A stretch of 64,000 nt of DNA, from positions 9,808,501-9,872,500 of the forward strand of contig AP031351.1 of the NCBI GenBank assembly GCA_037833965.1, read 5' to 3'. The stretch's first letter is position 1, and every line of letters begins with the position of its first letter. Positions 1 to 12,158 of the stretch are shown piece after piece. Made by a program: the position numbers and the translations under genes. This DNA comes from Marchantia polymorpha subsp. ruderalis (lineage: Eukaryota > Streptophyta > Marchantiopsida > Marchantiales > Marchantiaceae). The notes under the pieces were generated by a model. That model was not told where the DNA came from. It saw nothing but the letters and a program-made list of their open reading frames with translations, and did no database searches.

Positions 1-78
1 ACTTTAAGGTCTTATAGAGCAGACGAATTATGTCTAATGAATTTGAAGCATATTTGCAGGTCAAAGTTATAAAAAAAA
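1..78 (+). mobile_element. Ty1/copia integrase fragment
   Basis: The first bases translate to a decayed copia integrase core segment (like LRS-x-RADE followed by MSNEFEAYLQV). The same stretch occurs near 8490-8560 inside the large copia element (KEFEAYLQV), so the two are relatives. The match stops after about 75 bases. The fragment runs off the left edge, so its full extent is unknown. Confidence 0.6.
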
Positions 79-117
79 TAAGCAAATCATTGACTTCTAG
101 TCCAAAACTCAAGCAGT

Positions 118-246
118 CATCGCACCTTCAGTATAATAAAGCAAGAGGGAGGAGCCCTGTGGACGGTAGGTACACCAAAGTCAAGCACTTGAAGCCAGCG
201 CGTCCAATAACGAGCCAGCGCACCTTCAGTATAATAAAGCAAGAGG
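118..246. repeat. Short direct repeat, two copies
   Basis: A segment of about 30 bases beginning GCACCTTCAGTATAATAAAG occurs at about 122-152 and again at about 219-249, roughly 97 bases apart. No gene was seen here; it is probably transposon debris. Confidence 0.6.
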
Positions 247-1084
247 GTAGAATTGAACCATAAGCTGAGTGATGGAGAGTGGAAGGCGGGCTGGAGTGAA
301 GGATGTCAACAAGAACTACAAGAGGTAAGAAATTCTCCGGAAGTTGCTACTCTCCGATTTGCTTCTGTCGTAAGGTCTCGGGTTGATTTGCCAGTAATCT
401 TTGCGGTCCTACAAGTGGTGCAAGTGCTCTGATGTAACTTGATCTCTCACTATACCAGCTGGTGAATTGTAAAGTACATTTATTCACATTGATACTTAGA
501 CGTCTATCAGAGGAGTACCATTGAGCGTCAGACTTCATTCATACTGGTCAGCTGTCATTCATTGCAAGAGCGGATTGCGACTAAAACTCGACTTCCGCAC
601 CAGATTCTGCAATTTCCACTGCACAGGAATTAACCCTCGCCTGCTTGGAAAGCAGAAAGGTGGTGAGGATATTCCTTCTCCACCTATTCTGAAGAGGGCT
701 TTTAGCAGATTCTGGAGGTATTGGTAGACATATTGTCAACTAGTTCGACTGCTCTCGAAGTAACAGGAGTAGCACAGAGTAGGCGCTTGTACTTATGTTC
801 GGTGTCCACAGAAGAAGAAGACTTGATGTGGCGGCATAATGTAACAATAAAAAAAGTAGAGATCGCACAAGAATACACTAGCATCGAAACATATCTCATG
901 TGCATGAAGGTCGGGGTTCGCATAATATAAAATAATTGTCGGAAGTTAGTTTGTTGCAATTTTCACCCTTGACAGCAACAGAGGGCTCCATTGCAAACCT
1001 AAAGGCGGCTTGACAACAAATCCAAATCGCCGGGGATGAAATATCACAACAGATTCCTCTTCTTTTTTCAAACTCTTCCTTAGA

Positions 1085-1150
1085 GTACCAACGAGCTCAC
1101 AAGTACTCACAACTCACACTAAGAGCAATGGTTCAAGAGAGAATATGAGA
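1085..1150 (+). mobile_element. Second scrap of copia integrase
   Basis: The stretch reading roughly 'CTCACAC...AGAGCAATGGT(T)CAAGAGAGAA' matches 9195-9230 of the large copia element, where it lies just upstream of the QENGVVDQPNRKIIEK integrase motif. It therefore looks like the continuation of the integrase fragment at the left edge, separated by about 1 kb of unrelated or decayed sequence. No continuous frame survives. Confidence 0.45.
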
Positions 1151-1904
1151 ACAATTATTGCTCTTTGTGTTGTTTCTTTCCTCTAGATCAGATCTTTAAC
1201 ATTGTGCTGCATTTTGGTATTTATTTGTCATTACAATCTGTTAATGTCCAATCAATGCTATTGAGAGTAAATATATGTTATCAATTTTTTATGACAATGT
1301 AATAGATAGTCTCATATATATGAAGATATGCATTCAATTTGTTTTAGCTCAAATTGAGATGAACAATTTCATGTTAAATTCCAAAAAGATGCATTAAAAA
1401 GTTGTCAAATGAATTTTGAGAAAAAAAAACTAATCAACTTGTAACATGTTTTGTCATAATTGGAATAAACTTTTTTGTTGTGCATATTTTTTATATTGTG
1501 TAAAATTTCTAATCATCAATCTAGCAATGAAAGTTTTTTCCTGATACTTGCTGTATGTCAAATGTATTAAAGATTATGATATTTTATTTCATGATTTATT
1601 GCATACTAGCAAATCATTTTTAGGCTACGTTGATGATGTTTATAGACAAGAAAAGATCTACAATTTGGTTTCTGTTTACATTTGATGACGGATATATTAG
1701 TTAAAAATCTACTTTGTAAAAGTGCATAGGTCATTCAAAAATAAAAGAAACATATGTAGTAGTAGCAAAGAAAATAGAATCATTTGATTGATAGATTTGT
1801 TACTGAATTGTAATTTAACGGAATGTTGTTGATCTATAATTATGTAGTTAGAATGTATAAGATCTTGCAACAAAGCAAGTTGATGAAGAGCTAGATCAAG
1901 CACA

Positions 1905-2338
1905 TTGATTTCAGATCCCACCTTAATAAAATACCAATTTCAATTAATAAAGTAAAGCTAGTCAATTTAACAAGATGTTGTCAATATTTAATTATGTATT
2001 AAGAATGCATAAGATCTTGCAACAAAACAAGTGATAAAGAGCTACCTAAAGCACATTGATTTCAGATCCCACCTTAATACATTACTAATTTCAAAGTATA
2101 AAGTAAAGCTAGTCAAGTGTAAAGTTAATTTCAATCCAATTGGTGCATTCATCAAAATTATTCATTTAGAGATATATAAGAAACACTGTGATATTGATAT
2201 CAGATCCCACCTTAATACAATACTAATTTCAAAATATAAAGTAAAGCTAGTCAAGAGTAAAGTTAAACTCAACCCAATTGATGCATTCATCAAAATTATT
2301 CATTTAGAGATATATAAGAAACACTGTGATATTTTATG
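1905..2338. repeat. Three-copy degenerate tandem repeat
   Basis: Copies start at about 1905, 2056 and 2194 with the shared core TTGATTTCAGATCCCACCTT. The last two copies are the best preserved (period about 138 bases, only scattered substitutions, both ending in AGAAACACTGTGATAT). The first two also share an upstream GATCTTGCAACAAA segment about 150 bases apart. A 102-aa open frame over the last two copies (2031-2339) simply translates the repeat and is not called as a gene. The HIDFRSHL peptide faintly resembles the copia RNase H tail 'HIDIRYHFI', so a retroelement origin is possible. Confidence 0.7.
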
Positions 2339-2339
2339 A

Positions 2340-3690
2340 AAAATAGGTATGGATCTTAAGAGTTCATATATTCTCTCTCATTCAATTATTGACTATTGTT
2401 GCAGAAGATCGTTGTTTTTAGTCTTTGTGGAAAAGACCGACAGTCATCAGTGTCTCACTCTAATGTGATCCCTTGAAGCAAGGAACCTCTAAAAACTATC
2501 TAAATAAACTCGTCGAATCACATAAGGTCGTATTTTTACAACCTGAGCGCGTACAAAGAGTGGGAATTGCTTCTTGCCTCGATGCTCACAATAGGTGATA
2601 TATCATATCAAGAGCAGATCAAGATCTGTGTGTAGTAGGATTAATCCGATGCATCCACTTCCTACATAATTCAGGTCCATGTGCAAATAAGAACTCTCAT
2701 TATTGGGTCGAGCTTATAACCTTCACCTGGGTCTATCCTGGCTTTGTTTGGGTCCTTGTTTCAGGGCTTCGGTGTCCTTAAAACTGTGATTCATTCAGCA
2801 AGTTTTGTCAAACTTACAAGTCCTAGAACTGGTTTCTATCACAGCTCCAATCGCCCCACCCATGTTTAGGTGCAGAGTAGAGATCTTCCATTTATTTTCA
2901 TCGATTTATCTCCAGCTCAAAACTCTTGCCCTCGAAAAGTTTTGTTCTTAACGACTTTACTGTCAGCCTGCTCTTGATTCTTTAAGGCATTCTTTTATCT
3001 CTTAATTGTAATACTGTAATACATAGATGTTGAGGTCGGAGTTTGTTCTGATTTGATCCAATTCACTGTATATCTCTGTCACAAGCCTGTTCCGCCCGTT
3101 CCGCCGCGGAACAAGATTGTATTCTGTCTTTCGTGGTACACTTATGCATGGTTGACAAAAGTACCAAGCGCCAAAAGCACAAAGCCCAACTCATCCTAGT
3201 AAAGGGAGTCATTACGGAGATTCTCAACACTACTAGTAGACTAGAGGGCCATCAGGTTATTTGATATCATTTGAGACGTATCAAAGAATAGAACTGCAAT
3301 GATCGTTGACACTGCTCCAGTGTAATACTGGGATAATAAGCGAGCATGAAGAACTGTTTGGACACCTGCTCGCGAGTTGTAATAGGACGAAAGCATGAGG
3401 GAAGAGACATGTACACAGGAGGAGCTTTGCTGCATGTAATATATTGATCAGTTACTTACAGAACACCAGACTGCAATACAATCAAGTTTTTCCAGCTTAG
3501 CTGGAACGCCCGACTCATTAAAGTAAAAATTTCAAAATTTTAAACTAAAATATGGTATAACGAGCAATTATCGAGTTGTTGCTGATTGAATATGGATGTA
3601 CTTCGGCCTACGACAACTGTCACATTATCAACTCGGATCATGACACCTAAACCTGACCTCAACTATATATAAACATGGGCGGACGATATT
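2340..3690. other. Intergenic, no gene recognised
   Basis: Moderately AT-rich sequence with no coherent protein match on either strand. A GC-rich spot near 3090-3115 (TTCCGCCCGTTCCGCCGCGG) stands out but has no evident role. Possibly old retroelement sequence that I cannot classify. Confidence 0.4.
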
Positions 3691-3693
3691 TAG

Positions 3694-5820
3694 TTAAGAT
3701 GGGGGACAAGAAATTAAAAACTCGATGATAGCTTTGTTTACCTCCTCGTGCTTCTCCTGGTGCATGAAGTGATTAGCATCAATTACGACGACTTTCTGAA
3801 GATTGGGAAATAGAGGTTTGTTGGCAGCAAGTATTTCTTCTGGATCCAAACATAATTGAGAATTTGAAACGTTTTGGTGCCCAGTATCCCTCGTAGCCTT
3901 TATTAATAATGACGGATGCTCGAGAATCGTGTCTATAAACGGAGCATTCAGCTCGGTAGACCTGCACATTTGCTCGCAATCATGAACGTTCATTAACAAT
4001 ATAAAATGTGTGTCTCGATAATGAACATACAGACATCATACTTCTGGAGTCATAGTGAGTTGCTGTTGGCAAAAGCTTCAACACATGTCCCAACGATCCT
4101 GAACAGCTTTGATCATATCCATGCTGAAGCAACGAGGAGACAATCACATCTATGTTAGGCCTTGAAGACATACATTTTCTCTACACTCAATGATGATCGC
4201 AGAGGTCACACAGTAAAGTCCAATTTTACTTGCGCAAACCATCTTGAAAGCTACTCTGCTGCCATCTCACGTCAGTTCGTTACCCACACAAGGTTCAAGT
4301 CGACAACCAACCTCTTAAAATTGCGATACACATTCAAACTGGGTGTGAATCCCGTTTTATCAAAAGTATCTGCATAGAATTGGAGATCTGCAGATGTGAT
4401 CCAATCTGGTAGGGCTTCTTCTTTGTCGGAGGAAACCTTTGGAATACGGAGTTGGGGATCGTCGCTCCACCGACTGAGAAAAGCCAACATCAAAGAAGAT
4501 GTCTTCTCCTTGGCAAACAGAGCTTCTGCCCGCCCGGGCTCCTGAAATGAAATCACACAGTTCCGAAACTTATGACAACTCGGCCACGACAAACACTTTA
4601 CACAGCAGAGCTTGAGGGACCGAAAATAGCCGGCTGGATACAGGCAGGAAATATATAAATACATCTTTTCAAGCCCGGTCATCCAAACAGTGAATTATTC
4701 CTACTTCAATGACCATGAGACAGCAACGGCATTCGGATAATATGGCACCGATTGATTATACAAACCTGATATCGATTTCAAACTGAGAAAGCGGTAGAGA
4801 TACCTGGAAAACATGTATATATACTTCATCGCCGAAAACAAGGCGCATGTCCTCCACGAGGGTTAGTTGAGCTCTCCATGTGAAAGGAATGAAACCCAGA
4901 TAAACGACGGCTCGGACGAGGTCAGGTCGGATTCGTGATAGTTGCCCGGCGAACATAGCTCCCCAGTCGTGTCCAACCACAAGGACCTGCAAGTGGTGGA
5001 TGCACTCGTTCAATGTCAGTATCGAATATAAAAGATTGTGTTAAAAGGAGATGCCACATGAAAGGAAAAGTAAGTGCACTTCATCGGAGAAGGAATTGCA
5101 TCTCCTCTGATAGATGGTCCTCTTTGTGACTGCTAATCTGAAGAAGATATCAGTGTGATTCATAGGTCTTCCTCCGAATGTTACATAAGCGTTTTGAAAT
5201 GTGGTTGATAATGCTAACTCTCAGGGTCGAATGCCTTACCGAGTCTTACCTTCTCAGTCACATTGAGGCCTTTCAAGACGGCGACTGTATCACCGATTAT
5301 GTCATTCCACATGTACTTGTCGCTTGCTTCAACGATTTCTGACTCGCCTGCACCTCGAGTGTCTGGAACGATAACACGGAATCCAGCAGCAGCCAGAGCT
5401 GGAATTTGGTAGCGAAAGCTGTACCAGAACTCTGGAAAGCCATGCAGAAGCAACACCGGAGGTCCTGAAGAAGCGACACCCCAAACACGATCCACTGACA
5501 ACGGTGCTTGGATTGCAATCACAAGCTGTGGGAAGACTTGGTGTCCAATAAGGGTACATACTGATGACAGGAATAAGGAAGTCCAGTGAAGGAGTGAAGA
5601 CGTACATCGCTCACACTTGCGACAGTAAAGTGCTCGATCTTCTTGCCCATCAGTATAGGTCCTTCCTCAGAACGGAGCAAACGGAGAGGAAATGAATGGG
5701 CAGTGAAATGAATGAAATGAAATGGTAGCCCTTACCAGCTCCCGCGACCACGCAGTGCACTCTATTGCCGACTTCTGTCACGATGTACTTATGCTCCACG
5801 CCCTTCATCGGAAACTCCAT
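3694..5820 (-). CDS. Epoxide hydrolase-like alpha/beta hydrolase
   Basis: Minus-strand gene starting at ATG 5820 (MEFPMKGVEHKYI). Supported exons: 5820-5736, 5464-5250, 4986-4804, 4541-4284 and a terminal exon ending at 3694. Exon 2 gives the oxyanion HGFPEFWYS motif and the PDTRGAGES loop. Exon 3 gives GHDWG, with the nucleophile Asp in the position typical of plant soluble epoxide hydrolases. The last exon carries DANHFMHQEKHEEV, supplying the catalytic His. These enzymes open epoxides, often of fatty acids, to diols using an Asp-His-acid triad. The stretch between 4284 and about 3930 is poorly resolved: the usual P-x-x-F-I-x-G-x-x-D strand with the acid residue was not located, so an exon is missing from my model or that part has diverged. 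Exons 1-4 join in phase. The exact substrate and a haloalkane-dehalogenase-like activity remain open. Confidence 0.87.
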
Positions 5821-5932
5821 ATTCTGTAAACTAATTACTTATTACTCCGATTGAGCTTACCCTTCACCGCCAGACTTCCTAACAATAGAAACATAAACTT
5901 CTGTCATGAATCAGACAGACCTCATGCCAGGG

Positions 5933-5940
5933 ATTTTATA
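5933..5940 (-). promoter_or_regulatory. Candidate TATA box of the epoxide hydrolase gene
   Basis: Minus-strand TATAAAAT lies about 113-120 bases upstream of the ATG at 5820, a plausible distance for a short 5' UTR. It is a motif match only, with no transcript evidence. Confidence 0.4.
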
Positions 5941-6604
5941 GAATCTGAGAAAAGCTCTCCTCAGCTTGAGTCTTAGAGCAAACCAAAACCGAAACTCAAA
6001 TCTAAGCATATACAGTCTCATTGAGCTTCTTTTCGAGCATCAGACGAACACACAAACGAATGAAAAAGACCCTCACAAGTCTTCTTTATAACAGTGATAC
6101 ATTATTACTGCTACTTCTACCAGTAATAATTGTTGCAGTATCACTGCAACAATCAAGGATCTATTACAAAATAAATAGGTCAACAAGCGACAATTTGATA
6201 CCAGATATCCGGAGGTGTAAAAAATGCTGCTGTGAAAAGCGAAAAAACTATTAAAAAAATGACGATTTTTTATTAAGGTTTTCACTCCTTTTGATTCTTG
6301 CAAGATGATCACAAGTACAGGTACTTGAGAGCATATTGATGAAATAAATAAAATACCATCGGCACCTCGACTGGCGGAATGCTTTCAGAACCAATTTACT
6401 AGAGTAAGGCATAGAGGAAAGCGGAATTTTGTGTGTAGAGATAAAATCAACTTTGCCTGTGTTTATGAGCTTAATGATTTCTTGACGATGGCGCGCGAGG
6501 ACTCAGCAAAAAAAAATAAAAAAATCCAAAAGGAAACATAGGCCCCAATCGCATTACATCACATCCGATCTCACACAACTGAAAAAGATACGGATAAGAG
6601 TCTT
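5941..6604. other. Intergenic, no gene recognised
   Basis: AT-rich stretch with poly-A and TTATT runs between the epoxide hydrolase promoter and the copia element. Two short overlapping open frames on opposite strands (about 6020-6310) show no recognisable motif. Confidence 0.4.
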
Positions 6605-6729
6605 GGTGCGTTACGTAAACTTTACTACTAGGTGTTACCTAAACAAGTGTCTTGGTGGTGTTAATTGTGTAAAAATCAATTCTGTAATAATAAAAAAGTA
6701 GTCTTTCAGAGTGACCATTACAATTCTAT
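6605..6729 (+). repeat. 5' LTR remnant of the copia element
   Basis: It shares ACAAGTGTCTTGGTG, the following TTAATTG segment and the end CATTRCAATTCTA with 14423-14533, in the same order and spacing. Its left part is truncated or too diverged to align. LTR boundaries are approximate. Confidence 0.65.
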
Positions 6730-6839
6730 CATGATATTATAGCAAGCAATGAATACATTAGTGTAGAAAAAATTGTGAACTCCGCTGCTATTCTCTTAGG
6801 TGAGTTTTATTTTTTTCCATTCATTCTGCGTGTTATTTC

Positions 6840-9611
6840 ATCATGGATGTAGCAAGATTATGCTTGCACTATACAGCAACAAGTTAGTGGACGAGTTCAA
6901 TTATCAGATTTGAAAACTTAAGATACGGTCGATGCTTCAGCCATTTAAACTTTTGAAAGTGACGATAAACAAAATCTAGATGATGGAGATCCAGTGGAAA
7001 AAACTGGAGAACACATCACATGCAAGTATCTCTATAAGTCATGATTTTGTGGACTTAGTGTATGAGAATGATGATCTGACTTACGTTTGGCAAGTGTTGA
7101 AGAGGAACACTTGCTCAAGATGATGGAGGTTAGTTACGCAATATATGCAGATATCAAGAGAATTGAAAATTAAACTATTGTCAATGAAATAATTAGTTGC
7201 TTACAAGACAATGGCTTTAATCTTTCTAATGGAATGCCATAATCTTACAAGGGAATTATTCAAGTCATTGTTGCTTGAAAAGCTTCATTCTTTTGTAAAG
7301 ACTATCTTCAAACAACTCATTGAAGTATACAAACTGGAGATACAAAATTAGCAATTTGGAGAAGAATATGAAGCTTCAGCTTTGTAGTGGCGACTTGCAC
7401 CAATGAAACATGAGTATGATTAAGCTCTCAGTGAAATGAAAAACGATTCAATAATTGTTGATACAGTGAAGGAAAGAGCGAAAGTTCACAACCTGAGCAA
7501 TATCAACAGTTTTATGAACGTAATATTCCTACTTGTTGGGTGTGTGACAAAAAATAAATTTTGCTTCTATCTGCTCATGGAGTAAGCTTTGAGGACTTTC
7601 AAAATAGCGACGCAAGTCGACCAACTTTATCATGCATGATGGAGAAAAAGTACACTACAATGTTGTTATAGACAACTTTGATGTGACATTAGGAAATGTG
7701 ATCAATCACCATCATCACAATCAATATATGAATAGCGATGCTTCTAACCACATGACAAGAAATAAAGAGGCGCTAGATTTGGTGAAGATTGAGTAACAAG
7801 TTACTCTGATTGCAATTGGATTAGAACAGTATAGAATTGAAGTATGAATGAATGCTCATGTTTTAGCAGAAAATTGTGGAATAAAGCTTGACAATAATCT
7901 TTACGCACCGTTGGTATGCAACAATTTAATTCCAATTGGTAAACTTGCAAATAAGGGTCATGTTATCCTATTTACACAAAGATATCGTTGGATCATAAAA
8001 AAATTGGTTAGCAAACAAGTTATAGCTACATGAAGTCAAATTCAATGTAGCGGACTCTATATGTTTAACTCACATGTTGGTGAAATGAACAACATGACAA
8101 AAACAAGAAACATAAATTTTTGGCATCGTCGGTTTGATCTTCTCAACTTCTATGGATTAAGTCACTTGTTTAAAGAAAATATGTAGTAGATTTGTCTCAA
8201 ATAGATGATATTCATAAAGTTTGCACAATATGTAAGACTGGTAAAAAATCAAGAGAAATATTTCCAATATCATCATCTAACAGAGCTAGTGAACAATTAG
8301 AGTTAATTCACACATATCAAGTTGAAACTTTGACGTGTATTTCACTAAGCAAGTATAAAATACTTTGTAGCATTTACAGACAATTATACAAGAATGTTGT
8401 TGTTTTATTTTATGAAGTCAAAGAGTGAAACCTTCAACATATTTTGAATCTTCAAAGCAATGATGGAGATACAAATAGATTAAAAATCAAGATTTTAAGA
8501 TCTTTCAAAGATACTAGTTATGTCCAAGGAGTTTGAAGCATACTTGCAGGTTGAAGGTATTGCAAGAAATTTGACACATTATTGATTTTAGTGTTATAGC
8601 CCAACGTACTATCTAAATTGCATTTATAAAATGACTTGATGGTACACTCTACTAAATAATCAAGTTTTTTCTTTCTCCCTTAACACTATAGATATTGATT
8701 ACGTGCCAAGACTAATCGTCCATATCATTATTCTACTCCAATGTCAACTCTTCATTGTCGTCATTGATTTTGGATTGCTTCAATTTATTCAATTCTTCAT
8801 ATGTTTCCTTGTCGTCCTCTTCATCATCTTGTATTTGTTTGTTATAAGCTCACATATACTTATTGTACTCTTGCTTCTTCTGTTGAGCTTCAGCAATATA
8901 TGGAGACTTTTCAAATTTAGACATGGCTTTTTATTTCTCTCCTCCGACTTGCCAACCACGGAAACATTCTTCATCTTGGGATGATTTTTCTTAAACAACT
9001 TCTTGAACTCATCAAGAAAGATAAAAAATTGAGTTGATGGACTCTTTTGTCGGTTTGTATCCTTTATAATTTTTGTGACCTTCTTATACTTATCTTGCTT
9101 GTTTATACTTCTCTTGATTGTTGAAATTTCACATCATACCCTTCCTCTTCTCTCATACTCTTTTCAAATAGAATATCAACAAGATTGTAAAAACTCACAC
9201 CTTATATTCAGAGCAATGGTCAAAGAGAAAATATGGATAAAAAACCTCAAACATCACAGGAAAATGGAGTTGTAGATCAACCTAACAGAAAAATAATTGA
9301 GAAGATTAAAGTAATAACAAACAAATCTCAACTTCTCAGTTTACTGTGCAGTGAAAGCAATCTATACAACAACTCTTTTGATGAATATTTATATACAAAA
9401 GTAAATGATGAAAACACAACATTCAAAAAATTATGTGGTAAAAAATCCAATGAGTACCATTTTAGAATATTTGGAAGTATAATTCATGTTCATATTCTAA
9501 AGGAAGAACATAGTAAAATCAACAAGTATCAATATTGTGCATGTTAGTTGGCTATGATTGTGAATCAAAAGTATATTGAATATATTGTCCAAAATGTAGA
9601 TTAGTTATTAT
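6840..9611 (+). pseudogene. Copia gag-protease-integrase pseudogene (left part)
   Basis: Gag-like sequence runs through about 7500, with a broken zinc knuckle CWVCDK near 7534. The protease active-site region survives as NSDASNHMTRN near 7728-7760; copia proteases normally have D-S-G-A-S-x-H-M, so the Gly is lost. The GAG-pre-integrase zinc-finger end reads CTICKTGKKSREIFP followed by ELIHTYQ at about 8210-8320. Integrase core scraps follow at 8330-8560. The C-terminal part includes ENGVVDQPNRKIIEK and FRIFGSIIHVHILKEEHSKI (9250-9520). Many stops and frameshifts are present. The frame breaks at 9611, where the hAT element inserted, and resumes at 12331. Confidence 0.8.
9604..9611. repeat. Left target-site duplication of the hAT element
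   Basis: GTTATTAT, identical to 12331-12338. Confidence 0.93.
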
Positions 9612-9731
9612 CAGGCCTCCCTATTTACGGGAAAATAGTACTTGTACCGCAAATAACCGTAAATAAGGTCCGGGTTGTCCCGTAAATAAGGGCCTTAATA
9701 AAAGGTTTTTTATTGGCGGCACCCTAATCTT

Positions 9732-9968
9732 TACCGGCGCTCTTGCCTGTCTTCCCTCCTTCAACTTGCCCTCCCCACCTCCCTTCTTCTCGCACTCTGT
9801 CTTGAGCACTCCTTATTACCAGCTTCGCACTCAACTCTCGTGCTCCCGCTACCGGCGCTCTTGCCTGTCTTCCCTCCTTCAACTTGCCCTCCCCACCTCT
9901 CTTCTCGTCGCACTCTGTCTCGAGCACGCCTTATTACCAGCTTCACACTCAACTCCCGTGCTCCTGCT
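9732..9968 (+). repeat. 118-bp tandem duplication upstream of the transposase ATG
   Basis: Two copies at 9732-9849 and 9850-9968 both begin TACCGGCGCTCTTGCCTGTC and end CTCGTGCTCC(C/T)GCT or nearly so. They differ at a few bases. The second copy abuts the ATG at 9969. It is pyrimidine-rich leader sequence; long open frames on both strands here reflect composition, not genes. Confidence 0.9.
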
Positions 9969-12158
9969 ATGCCGCGTGCAACGCTGCGTACGCACTTCAA
10001 CCCAGACCACCAAGTCAACTACGGACTTTCCATCGCAAGTCGGAACGCAGCCACGTCGGAGGTCGTTTCAGTCAATTGTCTCTTCTGTATTCACTTTGGC
10101 CGAGAGGACACAGACACGAGCACCGCCCAGGAAGAACGGAAGCGGCGCAGAACCAAAAATATCAAATCTTTCACTAGGCCATTTCGAACCGACAATTACG
10201 TACAGCACTTCAGCCGCCAGCACAAGGCTCGCTGGGACCAATTCAAAATCCTGGCTTGGGACCAAAAGGCCCCTTTTTTCCAAAGAAATGCACCAGTCAG
10301 GCACAGGAACACCATTCCATCGCACTTCGCCGGCAACCAGACGGCAATGCAGCTTTACATCAACAAAGCGATTGTTGACATCATCATTGTGGACCTACTT
10401 CTCGACCAGGACGACGACGACGGGCTGCCGAACATGTGCAAGGAAAGAGCACTTAGAATCTTCGAAGATATCGATCTCAACACCGTTGAAGATCCTGGAT
10501 TGGCCACTACCAAATATCGAATCGACATCTCGATTCCAAAGCAATTCAATCTGGTGGCGGGATTCCTCAGCACTGGAGTTTCCTTTCGCCAAGCAGAAGC
10601 TCTGGTTACCATGACGAAAGAAGTCACCGGCGTTGCGGAGATCGGCACTGCCAAGGATGAAAGGGTCGCTCAGTAAGCTCGCTTTATTTTGGCGTTGAAT
10701 CTGCAACATATCCACGACATCTTGAACAATAGCTGGGCATTCTCAATTGCGTTGGATATGTCCACTCACATGTCGACTTCTTACCTGGATATCTGCATTC
10801 GGCTCTTCTGGCATGGTGAGATCCTCAACTTGCACTTGATTGGGATTCCGGTTTTCTGCAGGCATACGGCAGCAGAAGTGTACCGCCACGCTTCGGCAGT
10901 GCTGGATGTACTCTGCACTGAATGGAAGACTATGCTGATTTCAATCTCAACAGACGGCGAACCGCGAATGACCGGCCTCATTGGCGGGGTGGCCACGCAA
11001 TTTGAACAAGCAGCATTACCTGGCTTTTACCTCATCTGGTGTGGTTTACATCAATTGGACTTGAAGTTGCGATCGTTCTACGAACAATTGATAGACGAAC
11101 AATTTGTGTCAATGCTAACGGCACTCATTGGATACCTGCGCCGTCAACAGAACCTGATTAACGACATGGGAACGAAATGTCGCACACTCGCAGAAACAAG
11201 GTGGGAATCCATGTCAAAGGTCGCTAGCTGGTTCAAAACGCACCGTGTGGCCATCAGAGAGTACCTGGAGGCGAAGAACCCATCCTGCAAACCGCCGCAT
11301 GAATGATGAGTAGTCCTAATGTTCGTCGAAGATGTGTCCGCAGCCGCCACCGCTACCTTCAAGCAACTTCAAAAGGATGACACTCTGGTCTCACGGCAGC
11401 GCGAAGCCATCGCCAATCTATGGACTTGCTACAAAGACTATATCAAAGCAAACGGCCCATTAGCTTCTGGACAGCGTGAAGACATCGACATCGAGAAAGA
11501 CGTTGTGTCCAGCAACGATTTGTACTCAGCTCGTGTCGCAGATATGACCACGTTTCTGGAAGACATGGGTGGTTTTGTATCCGATCGCATGCAACATGCC
11601 GGGCAAGCCAGCATGGAAAACCTGGCAAGAAACTTGAGCAAGGGCCTGTTGAATTTGATCGCTGGGCTGGACGAAGTCGTGGCCGAACGAAACTCCCTGA
11701 ATGGCGTTTCCTTAGACGTGTTGCCACCCGTGCTGCCGCACGAGCTGGTGACACTGAATGGACGTGACTTTATCGCTATTGTACGCGCACAAAGTGAACG
11801 TCTTGCTGCTCGTTGGGCCCCTATTTCTGCAGAAGCGACAATGGACTACATTGAAACCGAATTCCGTGATCTCAAAAATGCTTACCGCAATGAAGAGCCC
11901 TTCCGTAATGCATTGGACGGGTGTACATACCAAACGCCCTTCAGCAAGGCCTGGAAACTCACAAGTGGTCGATTCAAGAAGCTGGAGATGTTTTGTGGTG
12001 GACTGACAAGCACTTTTCCGGGAACGTCCTCTGTAGAGCGCGACTTCTCCATTCTAAAATGGGAAAAAGACATCCAGCGGATGAGCTTGACAGACTTTTT
12101 CCTGGAAGGCATGATGCACGCAAGGCAGTTCAAGCTTCTGCAAAAACTTACGTTCTAA
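9969..12158 (+). pseudogene. hAT-family transposase, single frame broken by stops
   Basis: One reading frame of about 730 codons runs from ATG 9969 (MPRATLRTHFNP) to TAA 12158, interrupted by TAA at 10674-10676 and tandem TGA TGA at 11304-11309. There is no frameshift, so these look like point changes, unless small introns remove them. The N-terminal part has C-x2-C...H-x-x-x-H spacing (NCLFC ... YVQHFSRQH) typical of a BED-like zinc finger. The central part has the ALDMSTHMS and GLHQLDLK segments expected around the RNase H-like catalytic core. The C-terminal part (GTSSVERDFSILKWEKD, about 12020-12075) is the hAT dimerisation region. Transposase normally binds the terminal and subterminal repeats and cuts out the element. 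This copy is probably inactive as read, though its ends look mobilisable by a relative. Confidence 0.88.

Noticed and set aside
9766..10614. 282-codon plus-strand frame overlapping the transposase in another frame
   Set aside because: Low-complexity translation of the duplicated leader; the transposase motifs lie in the other frame.
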